The notes beneath the pieces are model-generated. The model saw only the letters and a program-made list of their open reading frames with translations, did no database searches and had not been told where the DNA came from. Shown piece after piece: positions 11,966-23,015 of a DNA stretch of 64,000 nt. Each line of letters opens with the position of its first letter. The stretch's first letter is position 1. The translations under genes were made by a program, and so were the position numbers. The DNA is taken from assembly GCA_036320915.1 (NCBI GenBank), contig JAXBDG010000016.1, positions 124,001 through 188,000 of the forward strand, read 5' to 3'. Source of the DNA: Linnemannia elongata. Taxonomy: Eukaryota; Mortierellomycota; Mortierellomycetes; Mortierellales; Mortierellaceae.

Positions 11966-13284
11966 ATGAGCCACTACCCATACCAAGGCCAAGGCGGTCA
12001 AGCCCAAAGCCAATACTACGACCAAACCGCATACGCACCCCAGCACCAACACTCACAATACCAACAACAGTACGACTCAAACGGATACGGTAGCCCTGGA
12101 GGTGGAAACGGAGGTGTTAGTGCACCACCTTACTCGGCACACCCCGTCGCTTCTGGGATGATGGCCGCCGGCGGTGGTCCTGGGAACGGGTACACGCCAA
12201 ATCCGGCGTTTAACCCAAGTTACACCAACGGAGGAGGCGGCGGAGGGGGAGGGTACGATAACTATAATGGCAACGTGAACGGGAACTATAACAATGGAAC
12301 GACAGCGGCGTATGGGAGTGTACCGGTGCCAGCAGCAGGACATAACTACCAAGGAGGTGGGTTGACGTATCAGCAGACCCTTCCTTCGACACAGCCTGGA
12401 GGAGCAGCAGGAGTGTCAGGACAAGGAGGAGATGTGAGGGCACAAGCGCCGCAGCCTGAGGGTGATTACCCTGTCGTCATGGCTATTGACTTTGGTATGT
12501 TGTTCTTACTGTCTTGTCATTGTTATTTTTTTTTGTTTTTCTGATCCCGCCCGTACTTTTTGGATGGTAGTTGGATAATGGTGTTCAGTAAGTACTATTC
12601 GGTTGGGCTTGCGAAGGATTGACGAAGGAGGAGGAAGAAAGGGCTTCGGATCTTTGTTTTTCACTTCCTTCTACAGCAGCATGAATGAAGTGGAGTGGAA
12701 GGTGAAAGAAACTTATTTTTGGATAAAATGGGAAGATTGAGACAATGGATGAACTCGCTGAGGTAGGGCGCGGCTTTGTGAGGGTGTGGCGCGACTCAAG
12801 TCCTGAAGACCAAAAAAGTGCGACGCCTCGGGAACTTTTTTTTTTCTTTTGGTTGTTTATTGGTGCTCAGCCATTCCTGCAAAATTTTCGGCTCTTGCCC
12901 CCATGAAACCTTGTACGGCGGGAAGAAAAAAAGAAACGTAACAGAGCAGCATTGGAACAAGTAGCTGCGGGAAGGAAAATAGTAACGAAGGCAAACAAAC
13001 GCCCCCCTCTCAATGGCGAAGAAAAGATACACCCATTTCTCGGCTGAGGCTGAATTGCCCTTTTTTTCGTTTACTTGGACTAACATACCATCTCATTTTC
13101 ACATACCTTTTGCTTCCAGGAACGACGTTTTCGGGAGTGGCCTTTGCACTGAAAGCAGATGGCGAGGTCCACGACGTGCTGAAATGGTAAGACACACACA
13201 ACCATCCTTTTTCAAGCATCTCTCGCCCTTCTACACCGATAGGAAACCAAGCCCGACTCTGGAAGATAAAAGAAGGGAAAATGG

Positions 13285-13321
<37 letters not shown>

Positions 13322-15338
13322 AGGAAGAAGAAACGACTCGTCGGCAGAGCAGTAACAAAGGAAAAGGGGGTGTAGGACTCTCTCCTTCCCAGGGCGCAGA
13401 CATGCGCAGGGCAGGACAGGACAAAACGGGACAGAAGGATAGACGGACGGACGGACGGGCCACACCTGTCCCCTTTCCCTCGATCCTTCATTGACGCATG
13501 ATCACAGTACTTTTTCGCATGTCGTCAACAAAAAAAAAAACAATGACACATGGTTTTCCATATGGCGAGTCAGGAACAATCAAAAAGCAACAAATGGCAA
13601 CACATGGGCTGAGGTTATTTCACCCTTCATTACCTTGATCACATCAATACTAAATACACCTATTCCTTTATTCTACAAAATAGGCCTCGCCATCTTGGGC
13701 ACTACCCAAAGACACCGACACTCAGCTTGTACAAGAAGGACTCGAAAAAGATTCTGGATTGGGGCCATGCAGCGCGTCTTGCGATGCTCAAACCCGCCGC
13801 TAAGGACTACACGCTCCTCCGCAAATTCAAACTGCAATTGGATGAGACTCTGGCAGCTGCGCCACTGGAGAACGGAGCGACAGCCCTCCAGGCCGTGACG
13901 GATTACCTCAAGAAGCTGCATGGATATGTGATGATGGAGTTGATGAAGGGCATGCTCAAAAACTTTGAACCGGATCAGTTCCAGTACTGTCTGACCGTGC
14001 CTGCGATGTGGTCCGATGCTGCCAAGAACACGATGCGTCAGGCTGCAATTGGCGCTGGATTGATCCAGGAGGGCGACCCACCTAACCGATTGACGTTGAT
14101 TTCTGAACCCGAGGCTGCGGCCATGTATTGTGAGCGGAAAGTCGATCATTTCCAGCTAAAGGACAAGGACCGGTTCATGATCTGTGATGCTGGCGGCGGA
14201 ACTGTCGATCTGATTGTGTTTGAGGTCAGCGATACCCCAGGCAAGGAGCGGCATCTGAAAGAGGTGACGCGTGGGCATGGCGCGTCCTGTGGATCGACTT
14301 TTCTGGACGCCAACATGGAGAAGTTGTTGGAGCGCAAGTTCAAGAGGTACCGCAAGACGATCAAAGCCTGTGGGTGGGCGTCGCTGATGGATACGTTTGT
14401 CGATATGGTCAAGCCCACGTTCAACGGACAGGAGGATGTACTGATGCAGATCCCACAGGCGACTGGACTGGAAGACCTAAACGACCCGGACATCGGCCTA
14501 GAGGAGGGAGTTCTCTGTGTGTCGGCCGAGGAGATGAAGGCCGAAGTCTTTGAACCCGTCATTTCGGATGTGTTGAACCTGATCCGGGAACAGTTGCACC
14601 AAGCCCAAAACTGTTGGGCGATTTTCATGATTGGAGGGTTTGGATCGTCGCGGTACCTGGAAGAACGTGTCCGTCAAGAATTTGGACACCTGGTCGGCCT
14701 GGTCGCCGTCCCACCGCGTCCTGAACTGGCAGTAGTCCGTGGAGCAGTGTACGCAGGACTTAATACAAAGACGATCAACATGCGCGTCGCTCGACGATGG
14801 TACGGCGTCGATGCCAACATGCCCTTTGAGGAAGGGATCGACCCGGAATCGAAAAAGATTATATCGCATGATGGACATGTCCGATGCAAGGAGCGATTCT
14901 CGGTTTATGTCCGTCCAGGGCAGTCGATTGGGGTGGACGAGTGTGTGTCGAAGGAGTATGTGACATGGTCGTATCCCAAGGGTCTGGACTCGCCACTGTA
15001 TGTCTGTAACTCTCCGAATCAGCCCAAGTATATAACTGATCCGGGCGTGCAAAAGATTGCGGATTTCCATATCCCTATGCCTGAGATCCCAGGCGCCCAA
15101 CCCCGCACCCGCGTCGTCTTCAAACTCAACATGTACTTTGGTAAGTTCCTTCATCTCATTTTTGTTAGCCTGGTGCGTTTTCGAGTTACAAAAGTGAGCG
15201 GTTCTAACCATCTTTTTTTTTTTTTTTTTTTTTTTGTTTTTGTTGTGAATAGGATTGACGGAAGTGCGTGCAGAGGCCGTGATCAACGGAAACACATACA
15301 CGACCATCTGTTCCTTTGGTCAACAACCCAGCCAGTAA
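11966..15338 (+). CDS. HSPA12-like Hsp70 family ATPase, 4 exons
   Basis: Exons: 11966-12494, 13120-13186, 13684-15140, 15253-15338, giving 712 aa with all phases kept. The first ~165 residues are a Gly/Asn/Gln/Tyr-rich, prion-like segment. The actin/Hsp70 ATPase fold follows. Phosphate-1 motif MAIDFGTTFSGVAF starts near residue 172 and is split by intron 1. Phosphate-2 motif is CDAGGGTVDL. The adenosine motif is MIGGFGSSRYLEERV. No classical Hsp70 peptide-binding domain or EEVD tail is present, which fits the HSPA12 class of atypical Hsp70s expanded in fungi and metazoa. Introns 1 (625 bp) and 2 (497 bp) are unusually long here, and intron 2 holds a 35-nt poly(A) tract. The client is unknown. 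Confidence 0.88.
13285..13319 (+). repeat. Poly(A) tract inside an Hsp70-like intron
   Basis: An uninterrupted run of about 35 A within intron 2 of the Hsp70-like gene. Read from the opposite strand it is a T-run. It could be a retroposed tail remnant or simple slippage. Confidence 0.7.
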
Positions 15339-15689
15339 CATCATTCTTTTTTTTCCTTTTACATTACTCCTGAGCATATTTTTTTATATATATACCTCAG
15401 ACGTCCTGTCAACACCAAGTACAGCACACATACACTTTTTTTTCCCACACTCAGATACCAAGGCATCATCATCATCATCATACTCATTCTTTCCACAATG
15501 AAAATAAAAAAAAGCATAAAAACAGCAAGATACGAGAAACATGGTTATGTTTATGCATTGTTTTTATTTGTTTTGCATGAGAGAGAAATTTAGTATTGTA
15601 CAAAAAAAGGTGCGGTGTGTGAGTGTAATATTACAAGGGGATAAAAGTTGGAGGGGAAGGAAAAGGGAAGGGGGGATTATTGTCTGGGC
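15339..15689. terminator. Convergent 3' regions
   Basis: AT-rich spacer between the plus-strand Hsp70-like gene and the minus-strand Arg-rich gene. AATAAA-like signals appear near 15497 (plus), and A/T-rich stretches at 15530-15600 would serve the minus strand. No gene is seen. Confidence 0.4.
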
Positions 15690-16124
15690 TTAGTAGCGGG
15701 GACGCATAGGGGCACCTCCATAGGCACCATGACGATGACGATGCTTCCTGAGGGACAAGGCTGCTAAAACAGTGGCGAAGGTTCTGCCTTTACCATGGTG
15801 GTGGTGTTGGCGAGGAGCAGGAGCGACGCGGGTCCGTCCATAATGACGACGAGGTCTAAGGCTTGCAAACAACCCACCACGTCGACGCTGTGGGGTCACA
15901 ACTGTCCTACGAGCACGGGGGGTTCTTCTGAACAATCCAAAGCCACCACCAGTCTTACGTACGGGTTGGCGGACGGGTCTGCGACGACGTTGATGGGTGG
16001 TTCTGGTTGCGACGGGGACTGCGGTGCGACGGCGAGAGGAGAAGAGAGCTCTGAGGCGTGACATTGCCGAGGGTTTGTAGTATGTTCTTTGAACTGTTAC
16101 TGGGGTGCTGTGGAAGAGCGACAT
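15690..16124 (-). CDS. Small Arg-rich basic protein (144 aa)
   Basis: A single-exon ORF with ATG at 16124; an in-frame Met at codon 21 (MSRLRALFSS) is an alternative start. The protein is extremely basic, with clusters such as HQRRRRPVRQPVRK and QHHHHGKGR. It has repeated short modules of the form G-G-x-F/G-L-F-R-R. No enzyme motif or clear membrane segment is visible. A TATA-like box lies 134-141 bp upstream, which supports it as a real transcription unit. A nucleic-acid-binding or protamine-like role is possible from charge alone; the function is unknown. Confidence 0.6.
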   Translation of the reverse strand: MSLFHSTPVTVQRTYYKPSAMSRLRALFSSRRRTAVPVATRTTHQRRRRPVRQPVRKTGGGFGLFRRTPRARRTVVTPQRRRGGLFASLRPRRHYGRTRVAPAPRQHHHHGKGRTFATVLAALSLRKHRHRHGAYGGAPMRPRY

Positions 16125-16257
16125 TTTTTTTGTGCTGGCTTGTTTTTGTTGAAAGGGGGTGTTGAAAGGAGTTTTTAGCTTTTTGGTTGTAGAATTGTTG
16201 TTTTGGTTGAAATGGTTAATGAAGAGAAGATGGGTGAGTGTCGGCAGAGGGGGGCGG

Positions 16258-16265
16258 TATTTATA
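16258..16265 (-). promoter_or_regulatory. TATA-like box of the Arg-rich gene
   Basis: TATAAATA on the minus strand, 134 bp upstream of the ATG at 16124. The distance leaves room for a ~100-nt leader. Confidence 0.45.
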
Positions 16266-17132
16266 CCTTTGTTGTCATTTTGTTTTGTTCATAGTGGAAA
16301 CGTTGTCGTCAATGGTAATGGTCTGTGGGGTAGGGGTGTTCGTTCAGGTAGTTACGCCACAAGGGGGGTTGCAGGGGGCGAACATGTGTGATGAGATAAT
16401 GGCTCTCTGCTAGGGTCGTAATTATCTCAAGTGCGCGATCTAACAAGAACGAGCCTAGATCGGGTATGGGTTGTTGTCACTTGTCACCCTCTGTCAGGGT
16501 ACGAAGAAAGGCGCGCTCAGGGAGACCCTGGCTGGGGGATTGATCAGACAACTTTAATGGTTTGAATCAGTGATATGATTTTGTGTGAAATCATGACATC
16601 ATTGTTTTTTGTTTGGAGAAGAGGGGGGGAAGGAGATAATTTTTGCACTTTTGTCGAGTAAAAGACCTATCGTCATGGAAGTGAATAGCACAGAGCACAC
16701 AAGTCGTCATCATTCACAGTGGAATTGTATACGGTGTTAACAACATGGTTTTTGTTCCTCATTCACTTTGAGAAAGAAAGTGGGTCTTCGTTATGACGTA
16801 CCAAAAGATGACCAGTTGGAGTTGAGTGAATGAATGGGTCGAGGCAGAGGAGTGAAAATTCCAGCGCAAGCCAAGAACTTGGTTCTCTCTCACTTGTCTC
16901 TTGTCTCTTGTCTTGCATGAACAACTGTGAGAAGAAGAGTAGTCACACTCATTTGATCTTCTACTTTTTTTCTCTTGGCATTTTGGTCTTCAAAAAGCAA
17001 AGTGAGCCAAAGCCAAGTCGTTTTCTTTTCTTTTCCCTTCTTTTCCATAACACCCACAACAACACGACCACTAAAACAACCCACCACTCAAGCAAGCAAG
17101 CAAACCAACCTACCAACAAAAAACAACAAAAC
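16266..17132. other. Divergent intergenic region
   Basis: Spacer between the Arg-rich gene and the 81-aa gene. The 17030-17130 part is A/C-rich, matching a 5' leader for the plus-strand gene. No further gene is supported. Confidence 0.45.
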
Positions 17133-17378
17133 ATGTCAGACAGAGGTCCAGGAAAGCACGAGAAGGGCGAGTTCAACATCCTGCCCGTCGACGAGGACAA
17201 GAAGAACCCCCCACCCCCCAAGGGTCGTCACTCGGAAGGTCATGGACCCGATTTGCGTTCAGAGTTCCATGTCGGTCCTGCCTTGATGCCCGGCGCGTTT
17301 ATGAACTCGATGGGAACTAATGCTACGGCTTTTGAGCGTGAGCATGCTTCTAACAAGGCCAAGAAGGAGGAGAAGTAG
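17133..17378 (+). CDS. Small hydrophilic protein (81 aa), unknown
   Basis: The ATG at 17133 follows an A/C-rich leader (CAAAAC before ATG), which favours it over an upstream in-frame start in low-complexity sequence. The protein begins MSDRGPGKHEKGEFNILP, has a PPPPKGRH stretch and ends in a Lys/Glu-rich tail (NKAKKEEK). It is charged with no membrane segment, signal peptide or Cys. A poly(A)-signal-like AATAAA lies near 17486. I do not recognise the family. Confidence 0.6.
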   Translation: MSDRGPGKHEKGEFNILPVDEDKKNPPPPKGRHSEGHGPDLRSEFHVGPALMPGAFMNSMGTNATAFEREHASNKAKKEEK

Positions 17379-17609
17379 AATTACTTCTGTGCGTCATGTT
17401 TGCATTTTCTCTTGTGCTACCAACACACACACAAGTTCCACAGCTGTACACAAAACATGACAACACACACAAATACTTTTCTGTAAATAAAACAAAAACA
17501 AGACCCTTGATCATAGTGCATTAACACCATCGTCATTGTACAATTCTAACACTTTTTTTTTTACAAAATGCATTATTTGAGTACTGAAGTATGCAAGGGA
17601 AAGAAAGGA

Positions 17610-19627
17610 CTAAGGACGTTGAGAAACAGCAATGCCAACACGTCGCTTTAAATGATCAAAAACCATATAATTGCCCATAAACCAATTCGTCCCAAACACC
17701 CAATCATCATCCTCACTCTGACTCGCCTGGACACCCGAAAAGCAGACCCCAAAGGCTCCAAACACGGGCACCCTCCCCCTCACAATATCTTTGGCCTCAA
17801 TCTTGAACCATCTCTTCTTTACTCCCTTCAACTCTTCTTCTCCAGGACTGGGTGGAGCACCACCAGCAATACCCGAGGTTCCGACAACGTCGGGAATTGC
17901 GGGGCCGAGGTCAACCCAGAGGTCCGTGTCGAGTGAACAGGAGACTGTGTAGGCACCCGAGAGGTAGGAGTATCCCGAATACCAGCCAAAAAGAAAGTTG
18001 TGGAGGTATTGGTGTGTTTTGAAGGCGATGTTGGGCGGGAGGAGGATGAGGTCTGAGGAGGTATCAAAGATGATGGAGGGTTGTTGGTTCGGCTTTTTGG
18101 ATTTCTTGGGGTCTCGTTTTGCCGAGACAACTGGTGGTGGAGTTGATTTGGCTGGTTGCGCTGGTGCAGGTGTGGGCGTGAGAGGTTGTCCTGGTTTGGG
18201 AGGTGCTTGTAGAGGAGGAGGTGGGGGCGGTTTACGGTTGATGAGGATGGAGCGAACGGGGACGGACCAGTAGACTGCCTCTGGGGGTAGGTCGATGTAG
18301 GTCATTTCGCCAGTGTATCGGAGTGGGTCTGCTTCTCCGAATGATAGTTCTCCACCGGTGTTTCTCGACCCTAACCATACTCCGATCTTAAGAGGAAGGA
18401 AAGCGTAACATGTTAGAGTGTTGCTTGTGGACCATGTGGGGTGTATAGCATTGGTTAGAGCAGTGTTGTGTGTGTTTTGTTCTTGTACCTCGGATTTCAT
18501 GTCACTGGTCGCAATCAGGTTTTCCGCGGGTGTCGCATCACCTATTAAATGCGGCCAGGCAACGAATATATGGTAAGTAATCACATCCGCCTGTTTCCTT
18601 ACAACCCAAAACATCAAATAAAAAAATGGTGTTACCATGTGTAGAGAGCTGATGAAGGCCCAATCCAAAAACACCATCCACACCTTTCTCCCCAAAGCCC
18701 ACCACCATATCCGCAACCCCCACAACCTGCCGATCAACAACAAACCCCGCAACCTGAACCACATCCGTCCTCAACTTCCCCCTCGCCTCATTCTTCCCCT
18801 CCCGACCCGACCGAATCCCCGTCCCTGTGGCCGTTGTCGTCCATGCCAAGTCTGGAGAGAGCTCAAATGTAGAGGAGCGGGCAGGGTTGAAGAGACGGCG
18901 TTTTGGGGGGCAGGGTGTAGGGTTTGTGCAGTTAGCTCCGAGTTGGGTGACCCATGTGTCGGCGGTGGTGAGGCTGAATTCGAGGTGGAAGTATTGCGGT
19001 GGGCTTCCTATACCTACTTGCCCCACGTACTGCGAGGGCAGGGGTTTTCACAAGAAGAAGATTAGTGTCAAGGTGCCATGAACAAAACAATAATGAAGAA
19101 AACATAAAGGAGGGGAAAAGAGTGGAGGCTTACAGCAACATCTTGAAGGTTATGTTGAAGGACAATCCTCTCGCCATCAATCTGAGGCGACCGCCTGGAA
19201 GAGATCGAGAAATTGCCTTCATCATCATCCTGGTCGTGCCGTTGAAAGGATTTAGGCACTCCTACGACAGACAAGAGCCGCTGTCGTTGTCGTGGGTCGA
19301 TCCTGGATGGGATGCATCCTTTGTCGGTGCAGGTGGAGGTGGTGTCCTTGAGTCTGTTGATGGGCTTTAGGACGGGGTTCCTGGATGCTAGCCGCTGCAC
19401 GGTCGATTGGATGCTTTCTTGGATAGTTGGTAGTACACCACGGTCCAGCCTTTCAATGGATACCCTAGAGTTGTGATGCATTGAGAGTGTTTAGAGGTGT
19501 TGTTTCGGATGCATTAGCAACGAATATTTTGTGATTGTGAGAAGCATGGTGGTTACCGATGGATATTTGCGGCTGTGGTGGCGGATATGATGGTGACGAG
19601 TATGCATCCGATGATTGATGGCTTCAT
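17610..19627 (-). CDS. Secreted pepsin-like (A1) protein, probably catalytically impaired, 5 exons
   Basis: Exons (minus): 19627-19557, 19464-19134, 19029-18636, 18541-18489, 18386-17610; 541 aa. A signal peptide (MKPSIIGCILVTIISATTA) is followed by a ~110-aa propeptide-like region with Arg/Asp-rich stretches. The mature start is YVGQVGIGSPPQYFHLEF, as in pepsins. At the first active-site loop, where A1 proteases have F-D-T-G-S, the sequence reads F-S-L-T-T-A-D-T-W-V, so the catalytic Asp aligns with Ser. The second loop keeps Asp (IIFDTSSDLILLPP) but has DTSS instead of DTG. The flap-region glycine-rich segment GELSFGEADPLRYTG is present. A Pro-rich insertion sits before the second loop. Most likely a secreted pseudo-protease or binding protein. 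The 102-nt intron 18387-18488 is stopless. Confidence 0.82.
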
Positions 19628-20202
19628 GACTAAGGAATATTTGTCGAGTGCTGAGGAGACGAAGGAGCAAAGGAGAGACGGGTGTTTGAAGTCAAGAGTG
19701 TTGAAGTAGGTGTTATTGTTCCAGTCTGTTATGTTTTCCTTGTCGTAGAAGATGAAGAAAGGGTGATATTATGAGAAAGAAAAAAAAAAAAGAAGGAATT
19801 GTAAGGAAAGGAAAAATCATGGTAGGGTTTCGGGTCAAACAGAGATCGACAATCATTCATTCCCAGGTGTGCTCACTTTGGCTTGCCCTTTGATTTTTCG
19901 CCTGTGAGTTGATACTTTTATTTGCCAAATAGAAGCCAAAGGGCATTTGTACTGCTCTTAAAATTACGCCTGGAAGACGTGGCTGCACTTTTGGGATGAG
20001 CGCATGAATAAGAAACGAAGCGCGTTGACAGCCTTTTTTTTTCACGCGTTTGATCAGTTGTGCACGTGATATCATTCAAAAATTGCCCTTTTCGTTTCTT
20101 GCACCTTGGGCGCACCCGGCTCACCGTTTGGTCATTCTTCTTCCTTCTCTTCAGCCAACTGCAGACACCTGCCACAGACAACAACGACAGTCATAACCAA
20201 CC
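19628..20202. other. Divergent promoter region, pepsin-like and carrier genes
   Basis: About 0.6 kb shared by two oppositely oriented genes. Short T- and A-runs occur, with no ORF of note. Confidence 0.5.
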
Positions 20203-21545
20203 ATGGCAACATCAACACTACCATCAACAACATCAACTAAGAGGACACCCCTGCCATTCGCATACCAGTTTCTCGCAGGCTCCATCGCAGGCGTGACAGA
20301 GATCGCCTGCATGTACCCTCTCGACCTTGTCAAGACCCGCTTCCAACTCCAAGTCATCCCTCCTCCCTCAAAAGTGCCCCTCGTCCAACCTCATGGCACT
20401 ACCACCTCCACAACAACCACGACACCTAAAGGACATCCCCTAACGGCACCACGACCGTACACGTCAATCATTGGCTGTCTCCAAAGAGTCATCAGACGCG
20501 AGGGAGTCCGCCACCTCTACCGTGGTATCCTTCCCCCACTCATCGCCGAGGCACCCAAAAGAGCTATCAAATTTGGCGCTAACGAACAATGGGGCTTTGT
20601 GCTCAAGAAGCTCTTCTCTCTCGACCGCCTCACGGCGTTCCAGGCCGGATTTGTGGGGTCCATGGCAGGCGCAACAGAGGCATTCTTCGTCACCCCTTTT
20701 GAGCTCGTCAAAGTCCGTCTCCAAGACCGCGGAAGCCTCAAACTTTACACAGGGACGGTCGACTGTATGCGGAAAGTGGCGTCTCAGGAAGGAGTGCTCA
20801 CCTTTTATCATGGATTAGAGTCGACGATCTGGAGACATGCTACATGGTCCGGGATGTACTTTATGACCGTCCACGGGTTCCGGACGGCGTTCCCTGAACG
20901 GTCGACGGCGTCCAAGGAGGAGAATATGATGCGAAATTTTGTTGCGGGAACTCTAGGAGGAGTTTTGGGGACTTTGGTGAATACGCCGTTTGATGTTGTT
21001 AAGAGTCGGATCCAGAACCAGCATGCGGGGCCTATTGGATGGGCGTTCTCCCGAGTAGCGCACCTTTATCGTGAAGAAGGGTAACTTTTTTGTTGTTTAC
21101 TGCTATTGTTGCGTTGGATGATAGTGAAGGTGACATCATTGCTCAGTCCAAATTCCTGGGTAGAATTTGACCCATTTTGTTCCATTGTTCTCTCTCTCTC
21201 TTCTTTGATATGATATCACATTAGGTTCCGAGCATTATACAAAGGGTACGACTTTTTGTTTTAATTTTTCGCTCTCATTGTCAAGTGCAGCAACACGAAA
21301 GGGTGCATTGACCCTTACATATATCGCCTTTCCAATAACCCATCTTAACCTTCTCCCTCGCTTACACACACTCCCTCATTTCGAACAATTTTTCTGATTC
21401 ATATAGATTGGCCCCAAAGCTGGTGCGTCTGGGTCCAGGAGGCGGGTTGTTGCTGGTGGTGTTTGATCGCACCTCTGAGCTCATGCGGTCCTTCGTCTTT
21501 GAAGACAGCAACAACAACAAGTCTGCTGTCATTGTAACACTTTAG
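20203..21545 (+). CDS. Mitochondrial carrier, 2-oxodicarboxylate type
   Basis: Exons: 20203-21080, 21225-21245 (a 21-nt microexon), 21407-21545; 345 aa. Three ~100-residue repeats carry the SLC25 signature P-x-D/E-x-x-K/R-x-R: PLDLVKTRFQLQ, PFELVKVRLQDR and PFDVVKSRIQNQ. The G-x-x-x-G helices (FLAGSIAGVTEIA, FVAGTLGGVLGTLVNTP) and the LYRGILPPLIAEAPKRAIKF loop are most like Odc1/Odc2 (SLC25A21). Those exchange 2-oxoadipate and 2-oxoglutarate across the inner membrane for lysine metabolism. A Thr-rich insertion lies between helices 1 and 2. The carrier family is certain; the substrate is inferred. Confidence 0.88.
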
Positions 21546-21747
21546 CCCCATACAAACAATAAAACTCGTAGGCTCCGAAAGGTAATAGAACACCTGCACC
21601 AAAATATATCGAGCAGCATGGCCAAAACGTTCTTGGTTTGGTTTTATTTCAACTGGGAGGGTGCGAGGGAGATGGTATCGTGTCCCCTTCTTCCAAGCCT
21701 CGCCTCTCTCTCTCGTCTCGCTACTCGTTCTCTTAATCCTCTCATTA

Positions 21748-22089
21748 TCAATTACATTTAGATCCAATGGGACAGCATCCATGAGGCATATTGGGACGGG
21801 AAATACAGTAATGGTTGGGCGGACAACAGTTTCCGGCAGCGCAGCATGTGCTGCCAATGGCGCAACAGCGTTTCTTGTCGGCACAGAATCCCATGTCTTT
21901 TGGGCAAGCCTGAGGAGGTGAAGAACCTCGACGGAGCAGCGGGAGGGATTCGTGCTGTGGGAGGTGGCGGCGGTGATGACTTTGGCTTTGGCTTTCTTTG
22001 ATGGATGAGGGGGAGGAGGCGAGTGTGGTGGTGGTGATGATGAGGATGATTAGAGCGGTGATGAAGAGTACAAGTGAGGTAGTTCTCAT
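21748..22089 (-). CDS. Small secreted Cys-rich protein (113 aa, 12 Cys)
   Basis: The start ATG at 22089 gives a signal peptide (MRTTSLVLFITALIILII...). A His/Ser/Arg-rich linker with a possible Kex2 site (LLRRG) follows. The C-terminal ~53 residues hold 12 cysteines, including four CC pairs, in the order C-x6-C-x5-CC-x5-CC-x4-CC-x5-C-x10-CC-x5-C. The doubled cysteines recall granulin-type stacked hairpins, but the spacing is not the canonical one. An in-frame upstream start at 22338 would bury the signal peptide and is less likely. Probable apoplastic or cell-surface role. Confidence 0.72.
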   Translation of the reverse strand: MRTTSLVLFITALIILIITTTTLASSPSSIKESQSQSHHRRHLPQHESLPLLRRGSSPPQACPKDMGFCADKKRCCAIGSTCCAAGNCCPPNHYCISRPNMPHGCCPIGSKCN

Positions 22090-23015
22090 GATTGAGGGTT
22101 GTATATGTTTCAGGGTGGGAGGTTGCTGGTGGTTGTTGAGCGGTTGGGCTACGAAAGGATGAGGAATGACAAGAAAAGAGAAAAGCAAAGTGGGACAAAA
22201 AAAATGTCGTTGGCGCCTGTTAGGATGTTGTATGTTATGTACACCCAAGTAAAAGGAAGAGATACCGACAAAGCGAAGAAAAGGAGCACGTTGATTATTG
22301 TCTGGAAGTCGAGACCCTATGTGGTTACCCTCCCCCATCCCCCTTTACTTCGTCATTTTTTTTTCCGCGCCTCCGTGATTTTTTTTTTTTTATGTTCTTT
22401 GACAGACAGGGTCGCGTAATCTCTCACCCCTCTGCCCTTCTCTTGCCGACCCCTTGGAGCTGGATTGTTGTTGGTATGGAAGTATTTTCTCCCCTTTCTC
22501 TCCTCGATCCCGTCTCTGCACCTTTTCCTTTTTTTTCAATCCCATGGAGCATTCCTTTCGTCTGCCCCCTTTGTTTTGTGCATGACACCTATCAAGGGTC
22601 TCTTTTTCTTTCCTGCAACCACATAAACACATAAACACATAAACACATAAACAGAAGGACAAAGCCCAAAATGCGTAAGACAGATTTTGTAAGGAATGTG
22701 TTTCAAACATCAAAGTTCGACAATATCACTTGGGTTACTTTTGACCCTCTTGCGACAAATCACAACCCTTTGACCGCCGCGGACGGCATTAGGATTTTTA
22801 AGAAAAGAAAGAAGAGTCAGTATTCAATGAGTAGATGGACTCTTGATGGATGGCTTTGTAGTGAGTTGAATTAAGGTCAGTGATCTTCTTCAATGGGTGA
22901 TTGATGCAGTCTGAAGATTTATTTAAGATGAGATATGTGCATTATGTGAAATGATGAAGTAGAGAGGATATATGAGTTATGAAAAAAAAGGGAAGAGAAA
23001 AGCCCGTCCTCCATT
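22090..23015. other. Intergenic region
   Basis: Holds the 5' flank of the small secreted gene, T-runs near 22380 and a short tandem ATAAACAC repeat at 22621-22653. No gene is supported. Confidence 0.5.

Noticed and set aside
14498..15307. Long minus-strand frame opposite the Hsp70-like gene (269 codons)
   Set aside because: Shadow of the real plus-strand exon; the plus frame has clear ATPase motifs.
18542..18764. Upstream extension of the last pepsin exon (Trp/Leu-rich frame)
   Set aside because: It is an off-frame reading of exon 3 and an intron; the phase-consistent exon chain explains the region better.
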